Assembly (NCBI GenBank): GCA_017408025.1
Contig: JAFQVJ010000011.1
Span: forward strand, 1-64,000
DNA from: Lachnospiraceae bacterium
GTDB lineage: Bacteria; Bacillota; Clostridia; Lachnospirales; Lachnospiraceae
Direction: 5' to 3'
DNA: 64,000 nucleotides
How positions within the stretch are numbered: the stretch's first letter is position 1; each line of letters begins with the position of its first letter. Below the pieces are notes generated by a model. That model did no database searches. It worked only from the letters and a program-made list of their open reading frames with translations, and was not told where the DNA came from. The translations under genes and the position numbers were made by a program. Below, one piece after another: positions 9,213-18,644 of this stretch.

Positions 9213-9506
9213 TTGTAACAATCAAAATTTTGACTTAGCGTGCTAAACTACAGCGAGAAGCAGCGCAGCGGATTCGAGCTGTAGTTTACACTCAAGCTGT
9301 TGGATGCTTGCATACATACAGCTTGTTGGATAATTCTTGGCTGCAAGCGTAAGCGGCAACAAATATAGTGCAGCTATATTTGTTGGTAGCTAAATTATAA
9401 CAATCAAAATTTTGACTTAGCGTGCTAAACTACAGCGAGAAGCAGCGCAGCGGATTCGAGCTGCAGTTTACACTCAAGCTGTTGGATGCTTGCATACATA
9501 CAGCTA
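9111..9506. repeat. 182-bp tandem repeat, two full copies plus a 32-bp partial copy
   Basis: Unit starts CAAGCTGTTGGATGCTTGCA. Copies are 9111-9292 and 9293-9474, nearly identical; the partial third is 9475-9506. Each full copy contains an inverted pair TAAACTACAGC / GCTGTAGTTTA (9244-9288 in copy 1) enclosing the 29-bp module also seen at 6171-6199. The partial copy runs into the TAG stop codon (9504-9506) of the thioesterase gene. The stretch between 8926 and 9503 otherwise holds only the pflB promoter. Confidence 0.9.
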
Positions 9507-9914
9507 AGAAACCTGGCTCATTAATTTCTCGTACATTTCCGGCTTGCTCTTTTTCAGTGATATAAGCTTACCCTCACTATCTATAAAGCAATGGGAGCTT
9601 GCCCCTGTTGTTCTAAGCTCTCCTGTTGCCACGTCTCTTATCTCATACTCCATTTCAATTTTGATTCCGTTAAACTTTCCAATCTTAATCTTAACGGCAA
9701 CCTCATCACCGAATCTTACCATGGAATGATAATTGCAAGTAACCGACATAACTGGTATAAGCACTCCATCCTCCTCTATACTCTGCATAGTACATCCAAT
9801 CTGCTCAAGCCAGTCAACTCGTGCTTCTTCAAACCACCTAATATAGTTTGAATGATGAACAATTGCCATCTTGTCAGTCTCATAATACTGAACCTTATGT
9901 ATATATTCTCGCAT
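9504..9914 (-). CDS. Acyl-CoA thioesterase, YbgC/FadM-like hotdog protein
   Basis: 136 residues, the usual single hotdog-domain length. The N-terminal motif YYETDKMAIVHHSNYIRWFEEAR contains the catalytic Asp of the 4-hydroxybenzoyl-CoA thioesterase/YbgC type, and the family pattern FGDEVAVKIKI follows. It likely hydrolyses short acyl-CoAs, but the substrate cannot be predicted. It lies 63 bp downstream of the coiled-coil membrane gene and could be the last gene of the rarA operon. Its stop codon lies inside the end of the 182-bp repeat array. Confidence 0.85.
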   Translation of the reverse strand: MREYIHKVQYYETDKMAIVHHSNYIRWFEEARVDWLEQIGCTMQSIEEDGVLIPVMSVTCNYHSMVRFGDEVAVKIKIGKFNGIKIEMEYEIRDVATGELRTTGASSHCFIDSEGKLISLKKSKPEMYEKLMSQVS

Positions 9915-9977
9915 CGTACCCTCCTACTTGCCACTGACAGTCATTATGTGTAATGCCATGTAAAAATAACTCTTCTA

Positions 9978-11234
9978 TTAAAAATCCACTCCCAGCTTAC
10001 TTTCATACTTGTCCAGTATAGCCAGTATCTCCTTCGCCATAGTGGGATTCTTATCTATTAACTTCTGTATCTGATTCTTAGCATTTTCCATGGTTGTTGT
10101 ATTGAATTCTATGGACTGGCGAAGCTTCTGTCTTCTCACATTTAATGTGGTTCTGATTTCATTCATGCTCTTACCATCAACTATTGCATCGACCTGTGAT
10201 GGCCATACCGATGGGTCTGACACATGAGCGTTCTCCAGCTCCGATATAAGACCATCTATTGCCTTATATGTATTGTCTGCATTAAGGTGAAACGCCTCAT
10301 GCTCCTTCTTTGCATTTATATAAAGTCTCCACAGATCGTTAAGCTCATATGAGCTTTTAACTCCGTGAACCTCATACTCATAATCAAGCCTGCTCTTAAC
10401 ATTAACAAAAAGTAGCTTATACTTATTCATAAGACCTATAGCTTTGTTAATCTTTTTGTCCGTCATTCTAAGCTCTGCTACATATTTCTGATTTAAGACT
10501 ATCACAGCTGCTGCCCCGATAAGAGTCCCAATAACAACTCCGTATATTGCCAATACCATATCTTCACCAGATGCTATCATACCTGCCACAAGCATCCCCA
10601 ATATTAGCAGTACCGTAACCATACCAATCTTCACACATGATCTGATAATCTGAAGTTTCTTGGTCGCATCTCTCTTTTCATATCTAAGCGCAACCTTCTC
10701 ACCTTCTATGTGATGCATATCAGTTTTTAATCTCTGGCACTCCTGTTCATCGTCATACATGGTCTTCAATATGCCCTGTATCTCATGTTCATGGCGTTGT
10801 ATGTAGATATATTTACTCTCAGGAATCTTTGTTGAATGCTCCCTAATACTTTTTTTATCTTCTCTCAGCGTAATGATTCTTCTGGCATAATATTCCACGC
10901 TGCTTTTAGCTGGTTCTTCAAGGTTTTCTATTGTCTGAATATCATTGAGATAATCATTTACTGCCTTGTGCTCCTTCTTAGCACCATCAATTCTTTGAGA
11001 ACATATTACCATCTGCTCGCACAATCGCTCTGCATATGACTTTTTTTCAGTGCTTGTATTGTTCAGCTTTTCTTCTATAATAGTCTGATTTATAAGGTCC
11101 TTATCCAAGGGCTCATACATTTCTGTAACCACCTCATTTTCGCTATCAGATTTTATCTTCTCATACAGATTTTCCGCCTGAAACATAAAATCATCATCTT
11201 TGTTTTTTCTTTTAAAAATCGAAAAAAGTCCCAT
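9978..11234 (-). CDS. Uncharacterised coiled-coil protein with two central membrane segments
   Basis: 418 residues from the ATG at 11234, which has GGAGGAAAT directly upstream; the frame is open further upstream, but that would overlap the preceding gene. The start MGLFSIFKRKNKDDDF is followed by a long charged coiled coil (about 30-200), two adjacent membrane helices (about 200-250: VTVLLILGMLVAGMIASG and LAIYGVVIGTLIGAAAVIVLN), then a second coiled coil to the end. Both helical regions should lie on the same side of the membrane. I do not recognise a named family. It is the fourth gene after rarA-DUF5717-DUF5716-TPR, 19 bp behind the TPR gene, which suggests it is the membrane anchor of that set. 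Confidence 0.6.
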   Translation of the reverse strand: MGLFSIFKRKNKDDDFMFQAENLYEKIKSDSENEVVTEMYEPLDKDLINQTIIEEKLNNTSTEKKSYAERLCEQMVICSQRIDGAKKEHKAVNDYLNDIQTIENLEEPAKSSVEYYARRIITLREDKKSIREHSTKIPESKYIYIQRHEHEIQGILKTMYDDEQECQRLKTDMHHIEGEKVALRYEKRDATKKLQIIRSCVKIGMVTVLLILGMLVAGMIASGEDMVLAIYGVVIGTLIGAAAVIVLNQKYVAELRMTDKKINKAIGLMNKYKLLFVNVKSRLDYEYEVHGVKSSYELNDLWRLYINAKKEHEAFHLNADNTYKAIDGLISELENAHVSDPSVWPSQVDAIVDGKSMNEIRTTLNVRRQKLRQSIEFNTTTMENAKNQIQKLIDKNPTMAKEILAILDKYESKLGVDF

Positions 11235-11253
11235 ATTTCCTCCACTAGACAAT

Positions 11254-12084
11254 CTATACGTTTGTCTGTCTGTACTCTTCCTTCCAACGCTCAAGAATGC
11301 GACGTATCTCATCATTAAATGCTGCCAGTTCTATGCTTCCGTCATATTTAAGCTTATCTTTGAGTTCCATGAACTCCTTCTCATCAACCATCATTCTCCG
11401 GCTGCTCTCTATAGCATCCATGTATTGTTCAAGCATTCCATCACTTATCTGATACTGTGCTGTTATATCTCCAAGCACACCGTCATCTCGCGAAAATATA
11501 GCTGAACATACCATATTGTCAAAATACTCTTCTTTCCTATCTATATCACATGCCATTTTAAAGCAGTTCACTGCATCTGCAAATAAAAACTGCTTGGCAT
11601 ACACCACTCCCAGATTGTTCCATATATTAGCAACAAAACTTCCCTCATACACTTCTTCATGATTATTTAATATATCCTTGTACGCATTTGCAGCGCTGAC
11701 ATATTTCCTTCTGTCAAGTAGCATGTCTGCCCTGGCCTTCATACGTTCAGGCTTCGACTTGCTGCCAAGTGCTTTTATAGTTTCCTCTATACCTTTGCAT
11801 TCCTCATGGCTATAATATGCCACAGAAGTTAACACTTCCATTACCATAGTATCCAGAGTGTCTTTATAATCAATTCTCTGTTTAAGTCTCTGCGCCAACG
11901 AAGGCAATTCCAGCTCCTTTGACACAAATTGTGTTAGCTCTTCACAAAAGAATTCTGCCCCAACCATGTATGTATTATTATATAAGTAATAACACAGTTC
12001 CTCTATGGAATAAATATTTATCCCAGCTTCTTTTATGTAATATGGATTTGTCGTTCGCTTTCCGCAAAGTAATAATCCGCCCAT
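11254..12084 (-). CDS. TPR-repeat protein of the DUF5716/DUF5717 cluster
   Basis: 276 residues. The N-terminus MGGLLLCGKRTTNPYYIKEAGINIYSIEELCYYLYNN is a conserved-looking non-TPR cap. The middle (about 110-205) shows helix-turn-helix TPR periodicity with ADMLLDRRKYVSAANAYKDIL and WNNLGVVYAKQFLFADAVNCFKMAC. The C-terminus is a long charged helix. No enzyme motif and no signal peptide are seen, so it is probably a cytosolic adaptor. It sits 90 bp after the Hsp70-like gene and 19 bp before the membrane coiled-coil gene. AGAGG precedes the ATG. Confidence 0.7.
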   Translation of the reverse strand: MGGLLLCGKRTTNPYYIKEAGINIYSIEELCYYLYNNTYMVGAEFFCEELTQFVSKELELPSLAQRLKQRIDYKDTLDTMVMEVLTSVAYYSHEECKGIEETIKALGSKSKPERMKARADMLLDRRKYVSAANAYKDILNNHEEVYEGSFVANIWNNLGVVYAKQFLFADAVNCFKMACDIDRKEEYFDNMVCSAIFSRDDGVLGDITAQYQISDGMLEQYMDAIESSRRMMVDEKEFMELKDKLKYDGSIELAAFNDEIRRILERWKEEYRQTNV

Positions 12085-12174
12085 TTTTCTTTCCTCTCTC
12101 AGTTTAAATTTTTTTCAAGACCTGTATATAAAATAAATTCTATACGAAACATTTAACACAAGATTATGAAGCTT

Positions 12175-13491
12175 TTATACAAGAATCTCATCTACACTGT
12201 ATGTATTCTTTATGGTAATATTGGTGCCCTTATAGAAATCTCCAAAGCCTAAATCTTCTACCACTACATCAAATGTATTATCATCTCTAAAAGACATAGA
12301 TATGGAAACTCTTGTAGTTTTATTTGGTCTGTCGGGAAATTCTGACAAATCCACTTTGACATTTCTTATACAATCTCCATATGGCGATGTAACCACCAGC
12401 TGTATGCACTTGACATCATCCAGTATGCATTCTGCTCTGGCTCCAGCCTCATACCAGCTGCTTCCCGCAGTTGACAATGAAATTGCTGAATTGTGACCAC
12501 CATTATTAATCATAAGACCTACATTCGCCCTTGTTCTTCCCTCACACTGTATAACAAACTCATTTAATTTATTGTCATTATATCTTAGCAATGCATCGTA
12601 ACAGGCTCCCTTTACGAAAAGATTATGTCCCTTGAAAACTCTTCTCTTCGAGCACAACTCAACCAATGAATTTTCCGCAAAGTCAGTATAAAATCCAACA
12701 CCTGTCAAAAATACAGTAGATATAATCTGCTTATAAAATTCTTCTTTTATAATATTCAAAAATTTCTCATCAGTATTTCTCTTATCTCTATCAGTCTCAA
12801 GATTTGACATAGTTATGTCATCAGAGAAATCCTTTTCGACTATGCTTATAACACTCGGCTTTTTATTCCTTGCTATACTTAGCTTTCTGTATGAGAAGTG
12901 ATCCCAGTTAAAATCAAATACCACCACATCATTCATCCACAATTCCTTTTTCTGGTTAATAGCATAATATATAAAGCTTTCTGTATGACTTAAAACTCTT
13001 ATCTGTGCTTTTTCGTATCCCAACTCCTCAAGAATCTCATATATGGTGTCTATAATTATCCTATTACTCTTCTCAACTGTAACCGATATATATCTGGCCT
13101 TTTCCACATTTTCAAGTCGCTTAGCCTCATCGAGTAATTTTTTTATAAATATCTTCAACAACGCCTTAGCAGTATACTTGGTGTCATCCAGATACAATTC
13201 CTTTCCAGCATAAATCAACTCTAGAAGCTTTCTGACTGTATAATGTTCATCATCATCCTCAAAAGATTTCAGCTTTGCCTGATCGCCAATGTACCAGTCA
13301 TCCGAGTTCTTAACCTTATACATAATAGTCGGGATAAGATATTTACTTTCACCTGGTATAGTACTTATTGATTTAGGTTCATTCATATCCTTCGTCACAT
13401 AACTTATCTGCGAATAATCATTTGCCAAATCTATACCTATCCCACATGCGTCTATGTAATTAAGGTTATTTCGCACTTCCTTTGATTCCAT
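12175..13491 (-). CDS. Hsp70/actin-fold protein, DUF5716-like
   Basis: 438 residues. Residues 14-30 (GIGIDLANDYSQISYV) resemble the first phosphate loop of Hsp70 (GIDLGTTNS-like). WYIGDQAKL near residue 68, the helix with KLLDEAKRL, and FLTGVGFYTDFAENSL (a second phosphate or adenosine-loop equivalent) follow DnaK order. The chain stops near residue 440 with a short beta-rich tail instead of the full DnaK substrate domain. I place it in the DUF5716 family of Lachnospiraceae; that name is from memory and should be searched. It lies 16 bp after the DUF5717-like gene, so the two are probably co-translated. No J-domain or GrpE partner is in the window. Confidence 0.65.
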   Translation of the reverse strand: MESKEVRNNLNYIDACGIGIDLANDYSQISYVTKDMNEPKSISTIPGESKYLIPTIMYKVKNSDDWYIGDQAKLKSFEDDDEHYTVRKLLELIYAGKELYLDDTKYTAKALLKIFIKKLLDEAKRLENVEKARYISVTVEKSNRIIIDTIYEILEELGYEKAQIRVLSHTESFIYYAINQKKELWMNDVVVFDFNWDHFSYRKLSIARNKKPSVISIVEKDFSDDITMSNLETDRDKRNTDEKFLNIIKEEFYKQIISTVFLTGVGFYTDFAENSLVELCSKRRVFKGHNLFVKGACYDALLRYNDNKLNEFVIQCEGRTRANVGLMINNGGHNSAISLSTAGSSWYEAGARAECILDDVKCIQLVVTSPYGDCIRNVKVDLSEFPDRPNKTTRVSISMSFRDDNTFDVVVEDLGFGDFYKGTNITIKNTYSVDEILV

Positions 13492-13507
13492 GCTGTTCCT
13501 CCGCGTC

Positions 13508-16500
13508 TTATACTACTTTAAACATGCTGTCTGTCAATTTTGACATTATCATATATTCTCCAGCCACTTCCGACAATGTTGTCACTTCGCGCATTTCAAA
13601 AGAGACCATCATATCATTTAGCATAGTGTATCTGCTCTCTCTATCTGATATTTCAGATACGTTTGTGTCGCTCAAAGCCACATTGCTGCTCTCTGTCAAT
13701 GACTGCTCGCCCTCATACTCCTCTGTGATGTAATATTGAATATCCTCACCGTAGAACAATATGAACTCCACTGTAAATATGCCACCACACACATCCGTCA
13801 TTTCTTTTATGGTATAGTTTTCATCATTGTCATCCTCCAAACCCATGATGTAATGAATCAAAACCTTATTTTTAGGATTTGTGTGATACTCGATAACCTT
13901 TTTGTCCATTATAGATACAGGCAGACAAAAATATCTTCCAAAATCCTTGTAGAATTCAAATACCTTGCCCTTCTTGCACATTTCGAAAATTATATCCCTG
14001 CATATATCTATTTCCTTTTCACTCAATGGAGATTTCTGAACACAGTACTTTGCATATGCTAATCTGCATATATCATGAATTGGATTCTCCTGGATTATAT
14101 CTTTTTCTATATACTCGAATACTCTGGCATCTATAATCTTTCCCTTAATAAAATAATCATATGCTTTTGCAAATAAGAATGCTCTTCTTAGTTTTTCGCC
14201 AGCTCCCTTAGCGGCATAGGATTGATACACTTCCCCAATATGAGCAGCCTGTGCACCTGTGTATAATATACAGGCTATGAGATTTTCTTCCAACCCTCTA
14301 TTCTCATACTCATAGGCTTTACACGATTTCCATATGTCATATGTCTCCTTTGCAGTTCCGTTATAATGTAAGCCCAGGTACTTAAGTGTATTTTCATTAT
14401 ATTTACCTTTTCTGTAGGCATGAAGGATGGCGTTCTTTAGCAATACATCATCTGCAAAATCCATAATGCCTACAAGCTTTGACACACATCTTAGCAAACG
14501 TCCCGAATCTATAAGTGAATATCCGTATTCCTGCATAAGCTGGTACGCTTTTTCATACATTCCTCTGACAATCATTAACTCTATAAGCTTAACTCTTGAC
14601 TTTGTGCCAAAATTACTTGCATCCACATTATCCAGATAATCATCAACTGCATCCAAATCATAATTTGAAGAATAAAAATCAATTATATCCTTTGAAACAT
14701 AATTTTTATATTCCTCACGTACATTATCCCATTGAATAAGTTTTTTAAGTACATCTACAGATTTCTCTGGATGCTTACGGTATTTAAGATATTTATCAGC
14801 CTTGTACAGTATGAGCCACTGATTATCAGCATACATTTCAAAACAAAGCTCCTGATATTCTTCCATGTCTAACAGTCGCGTAACCGTATAGTTCACAGAT
14901 TTTCCATAGCACATTCCATCAATATCTCTAAATATAACGGCTGCATCCTCTGTATATATCTGAACATATGCCTTACCATTAACAACAGGATATGTGTGAA
15001 CTTCTGTCATTTCCTTGTGAATGATGACAACTTCACGTATATTATCCTGTTCACATTTAATCAGGTATGTATTTAACACAGCTGGAAGCTTGTCTGCTGT
15101 TTCTGATGTTATCATAGCATTTTTTAAGGCATCCTCATAAACAACCGCTATATGCTCATCTATACTACCCTGCTCTATACATTTTGCAGCAAATCTGTCT
15201 ATCTGGCTCTCAAAATTTCTGTATACTGCTTCCAATTCATTTTTATATTTAATAATGTTTTCATACACCAATGCCAGCTTCTCGTTGGAAATTTCACTGT
15301 TGTAGCTAAAGTACAGCAGTACTATCTGTGGCAATGGTCTGTTATAATCCTCTGGCAGACTGTACATAAAGTATTCATAAAGGCTAGTAAGCTTTATCTC
15401 CTCATTTACTGCCTCTTCATACCAAAGGAAATATTTGCTCTGAGTTTTATTTCCTTTTATAAGCATACCAACTATAGCCGATAAAATGGACTTTGTCCCA
15501 TATATGTCATAAAGCTCCGCAAGTATAGAAAATAGAATCTTTTTAAAGCTCTTAACACCTAATACTAAATCAGCCACTTGTTCAGCTAGTCTCTTTGAGA
15601 TAATTCCCTCCCTGCTTCCGAAATTCAAGGTCTGAATTTCAAAATCATCAAGCACTCTGAGTAATGCCGGCTGTTCATTGAATATAGACATCGCCTCAAA
15701 ATACATAAGTGGCGACTTCATCCCTATAGCAAACTGTTCTTTAATTCTCGCAAGCTTTATGCTGACATTGTCATCATAGCTTTCATCCAGATAAAACAAT
15801 ATCCAAAGTATTTTCCAACTATTCTTCTCTGTATGATATATGTTCTTTATCTTTTCTATAATTTCATTTGTGAACTCAGTATTTCTCTTCTGGATGGTTC
15901 GAACGTATAAATAATAACAATACACTTCAACATCTTTTTTATCGTTCTCAAAAATACTTTCTGCTGCACTTTCAAGTAACCATGAGGCATCTGCCTCCAT
16001 ACCCTTCGATATGCAGATTTGTGCCTGAAGAAGCTTCATAAATACATGTTTGTCTGACACATTTCTCATGCGTTCAATAATAGTTAAAGTCTCGTCTGCC
16101 CACTCATCCATACCTATTCTGTGAACTCTGAAATCAATGTATTTCTGAAGAATCTCATTTATACTCTTATTAAAAAGTAGTCTTTCGTCATTATGTTTTT
16201 TTTCACACTCTACTGACACCACAAATCTTTCTTTCTGATTTTTTGTGGAAAATTCTATTGTTCCATAGTTATTGCCTGCGTGAAGCATATCTGCGTGAAC
16301 ATAATACTTAAGCTCGTAATTGCTGCCCGCAAAATCACTTGAAGTAATCGTCGACTTCTCAACTGTTAAGAAGTCTCCATCCACATTCACATCTATCTGT
16401 GTGTATCCCCAATTTTCCTTGGAAATAACTATAACATCACCTTCGTCCTCTTCCAGATGACTGTACACTTTTTCTGTATCTGATATAGATATTTTTGTTG

Positions 16501-17074
16501 GGCTTTTCTTATTTGCAGCAATCAAAAACTCTTCCAATGCCATCTCAGGGACTGGACATTCTTTAAGTCCCTCATACATGGACAGCAAATAAAAGTCATT
16601 CTCCAGGAAAATATGAACAAAATCAGGCGACTTAAATAAGGCAAGTGCCTCATCATAATTCATCTGAACAAGATTAGCAAACTGAAATAAATTCTTTATC
16701 TCGCCTATGGATGATGTCATGCTTGCAGAATCAATCTTAAATCTAAATGGAATAATGGCCTCACCACCATTTGAAACAACATTTATAGCTCCCTCTATCA
16801 CGTCGCCTTCGTTGAGATATTTTGCATCAATACTGTATCTTATAGTAATATTTGAACCACTGAAAACTCGATTCTCGTCATTTATATTGACAAATTCATG
16901 TGTAGTATACACGATGCCCTTCAACTCCAGATTATTTGAAGAATACACCTCAAAGCTTCCCTCAGATATCTTTTCTGAATATATTACCTTGTCAATTTCA
17001 GACACCGAAGCTTCTAATGCTGGTAACTCATATTCAATTGTACCACGTGAAAGTTTATCTATCAGTTCCTTCAT
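13508..17074 (-). CDS. Large DUF5717-like protein: beta-sandwich domains plus helical repeats
   Basis: 1188 residues with no signal peptide or membrane helix. Residues 1-115 and about 200-300 form two beta-sandwich domains with similar strands (SGSNITIRYSIDAKYLNEGDVIEGAINVVSNGG and GSNYELKYYVHADMLHAGNNYGTIEFSTK), suggesting an internal duplication. Residues 310-1080 are almost entirely helical, TPR/solenoid-like, followed by a C-terminal beta-rich segment (about 1085-1188). The first codon lies inside rarA (20-bp overlap), so translation is coupled. The family appears to be DUF5717, known mainly from Lachnospiraceae and without assigned function. Genes downstream encode an Hsp70-fold protein, a TPR protein and a membrane coiled-coil protein. 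Confidence 0.65.
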   Translation of the reverse strand: MKELIDKLSRGTIEYELPALEASVSEIDKVIYSEKISEGSFEVYSSNNLELKGIVYTTHEFVNINDENRVFSGSNITIRYSIDAKYLNEGDVIEGAINVVSNGGEAIIPFRFKIDSASMTSSIGEIKNLFQFANLVQMNYDEALALFKSPDFVHIFLENDFYLLSMYEGLKECPVPEMALEEFLIAANKKSPTKISISDTEKVYSHLEEDEGDVIVISKENWGYTQIDVNVDGDFLTVEKSTITSSDFAGSNYELKYYVHADMLHAGNNYGTIEFSTKNQKERFVVSVECEKKHNDERLLFNKSINEILQKYIDFRVHRIGMDEWADETLTIIERMRNVSDKHVFMKLLQAQICISKGMEADASWLLESAAESIFENDKKDVEVYCYYLYVRTIQKRNTEFTNEIIEKIKNIYHTEKNSWKILWILFYLDESYDDNVSIKLARIKEQFAIGMKSPLMYFEAMSIFNEQPALLRVLDDFEIQTLNFGSREGIISKRLAEQVADLVLGVKSFKKILFSILAELYDIYGTKSILSAIVGMLIKGNKTQSKYFLWYEEAVNEEIKLTSLYEYFMYSLPEDYNRPLPQIVLLYFSYNSEISNEKLALVYENIIKYKNELEAVYRNFESQIDRFAAKCIEQGSIDEHIAVVYEDALKNAMITSETADKLPAVLNTYLIKCEQDNIREVVIIHKEMTEVHTYPVVNGKAYVQIYTEDAAVIFRDIDGMCYGKSVNYTVTRLLDMEEYQELCFEMYADNQWLILYKADKYLKYRKHPEKSVDVLKKLIQWDNVREEYKNYVSKDIIDFYSSNYDLDAVDDYLDNVDASNFGTKSRVKLIELMIVRGMYEKAYQLMQEYGYSLIDSGRLLRCVSKLVGIMDFADDVLLKNAILHAYRKGKYNENTLKYLGLHYNGTAKETYDIWKSCKAYEYENRGLEENLIACILYTGAQAAHIGEVYQSYAAKGAGEKLRRAFLFAKAYDYFIKGKIIDARVFEYIEKDIIQENPIHDICRLAYAKYCVQKSPLSEKEIDICRDIIFEMCKKGKVFEFYKDFGRYFCLPVSIMDKKVIEYHTNPKNKVLIHYIMGLEDDNDENYTIKEMTDVCGGIFTVEFILFYGEDIQYYITEEYEGEQSLTESSNVALSDTNVSEISDRESRYTMLNDMMVSFEMREVTTLSEVAGEYMIMSKLTDSMFKVV

Positions 17075-18404
17075 CTGTATCTGTTGCTTCCTTTCGTATC
17101 CTTAAAAGATGTCTCTTTATAACATCCTCATAACCATTTTCTGTTGGTTGGTAAAAGCTTACACCCTCCATGCCATCAGGCAGGTATTGTTGCTTCACAT
17201 AATGATTTTTGTAATTGTGTGCGTATTTATAATTTAAGCCATGTCCAAGCTTAGCTGCTCCTTTATAATGAGCATCCTGTAAATGAACTGGTATTGCTCC
17301 CATCGGATTGTTTTTTACATAATCCATTGCCTCGCTTATGGCGAGATATGATGCATTACTTTTCGGTGCAGAAGCAACATACGCGACCGCCTCTGCAAGT
17401 ATAATTGAAGCCTCCGGCATACCTATCTTGTGCACTGCCTCCGCAGCAGCATTGGCAACCACAAGTGCCTGTGGATCAGCTAACCCCACATCTTCTGATG
17501 CACATATCATGACTCTTCTGGCTATAAATGTAACACTCTCTCCTGCATAGAGCATTCTTGCCAGATAATAAATGGCTGCGTCCACATCTGAGCCTCTCAT
17601 GCTCTTGATAAAGGCGGATATTGTATCGTAATGATTGTCTCCATCCTTATCATATCTTACTGCTCTCTTCTGTATACATTGTTCTGCCACCTGAAGTGTT
17701 ATGTGAATCTTGCCGTCCTCGCTTCTCTCTGTTGTAAGAATTCCCAGCTCTATAGCATTTAATGCCATTCTGGCGTCTCCACCACAGATATCTGATAAAA
17801 AATTGGCGGCATCGTCGTCAATAGTGGCATCGTAGGAACCCATACCTTTTTTCTCATCATTTACAGCTCTATATATAAGCTCCTTTATATCTTCTCTGTC
17901 CAATGGCTTTAGCTCGAATATAATAGAACGGGACAAAAGAGCATTGTTCACTTCAAAATATGGATTCTCAGTTGTAGCACCTATAAGTATAATCGTTCCA
18001 TCTTCTACAAACGGCAATAGATAATCCTGCTGACTCTTATTAAATCTGTGTATCTCATCTATAAAAAGTATTGTCTTTTTACCATACATTCCCATTGATG
18101 CCTTAGCTGCATCAACTACCTCTTCCATGTCCTTTTTATTTGCCACAGTGGCGTTAATCTGTTTAAAATCTGCGCTTGTAGTATTGGCTATAACCTTTGC
18201 CAGTGTTGTCTTTCCAGTCCCTGGTGGACCATAAAATATAACAGAGCTAATCTTATCTGCCTTTATAGCTCTATACAAAAGCTTATCCTTACCAATGATA
18301 TGCTTCTGACCTGCCACCTCTTCAAGTGTTGTAGGCCTTAGTCTTGATGCAAGAGGCGACTCTTTTTCCATACTGTTAGTTCTCATATATTCAAATAAAT
18401 CCAC
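17055..18404 (-). CDS. rarA: Replication-associated recombination protein A (MgsA/RarA AAA+ ATPase)
   Basis: 449 residues. Walker A is FYGPPGTGKTTLAKVIA, Walker B LFIDEIHRF, sensor 1 IGATTENPYFEVN, then the RarA-specific C-terminal tetramerisation region with SMRGSDVDAAIYYLARML and the family signature PVHLQDAHYKGA. It acts at stalled replication forks. The longest frame begins at ATG 18425, but GGAGGT sits 7 nt before a GTG at 18404 that gives the normal RarA start (M)DLFEYMR, so I use it. An extended -10 (TGGTATGAT) lies just upstream. The 3' end overlaps the DUF5717-like gene by 20 bp. Confidence 0.93.
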   Translation of the reverse strand: MDLFEYMRTNSMEKESPLASRLRPTTLEEVAGQKHIIGKDKLLYRAIKADKISSVIFYGPPGTGKTTLAKVIANTTSADFKQINATVANKKDMEEVVDAAKASMGMYGKKTILFIDEIHRFNKSQQDYLLPFVEDGTIILIGATTENPYFEVNNALLSRSIIFELKPLDREDIKELIYRAVNDEKKGMGSYDATIDDDAANFLSDICGGDARMALNAIELGILTTERSEDGKIHITLQVAEQCIQKRAVRYDKDGDNHYDTISAFIKSMRGSDVDAAIYYLARMLYAGESVTFIARRVMICASEDVGLADPQALVVANAAAEAVHKIGMPEASIILAEAVAYVASAPKSNASYLAISEAMDYVKNNPMGAIPVHLQDAHYKGAAKLGHGLNYKYAHNYKNHYVKQQYLPDGMEGVSFYQPTENGYEDVIKRHLLRIRKEATDTDEGTDR

Positions 18405-18531
18405 TTCTTGCACCTCCATGACCATATTTGAGGTTAATCATACCACAAAATACGTCATTACACCATAAAAAATGTACTATTTTCCTAAAAACTTTGTTGA
18501 AACGTCTATTTTGAATTTTTTGTGTTCAGCC

Positions 18532-18560
18532 TTGTCTAATTCCAAAAAATATGATAGACT
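18532..18560 (+). promoter_or_regulatory. Candidate promoter of the citrate synthase gene
   Basis: TTGTCT (18532-18537), 17-bp spacer, TAGACT (18555-18560), 85 bp upstream of the start. The -10 is a weak match. Confidence 0.45.
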
Positions 18561-18644
18561 TACACCACTGTATTGTTTCTTTAAACTGGTAAAGTGTGGG
18601 AAGCTTTATCTTAAATGAACAAATTCAATATAAGGAGGTTTTAA

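Noticed and set aside
18405..18425. ATG start for rarA at 18425
   Set aside because: No ribosome site; the GTG at 18404 has GGAGGT at 7 nt and restores the family N-terminus.
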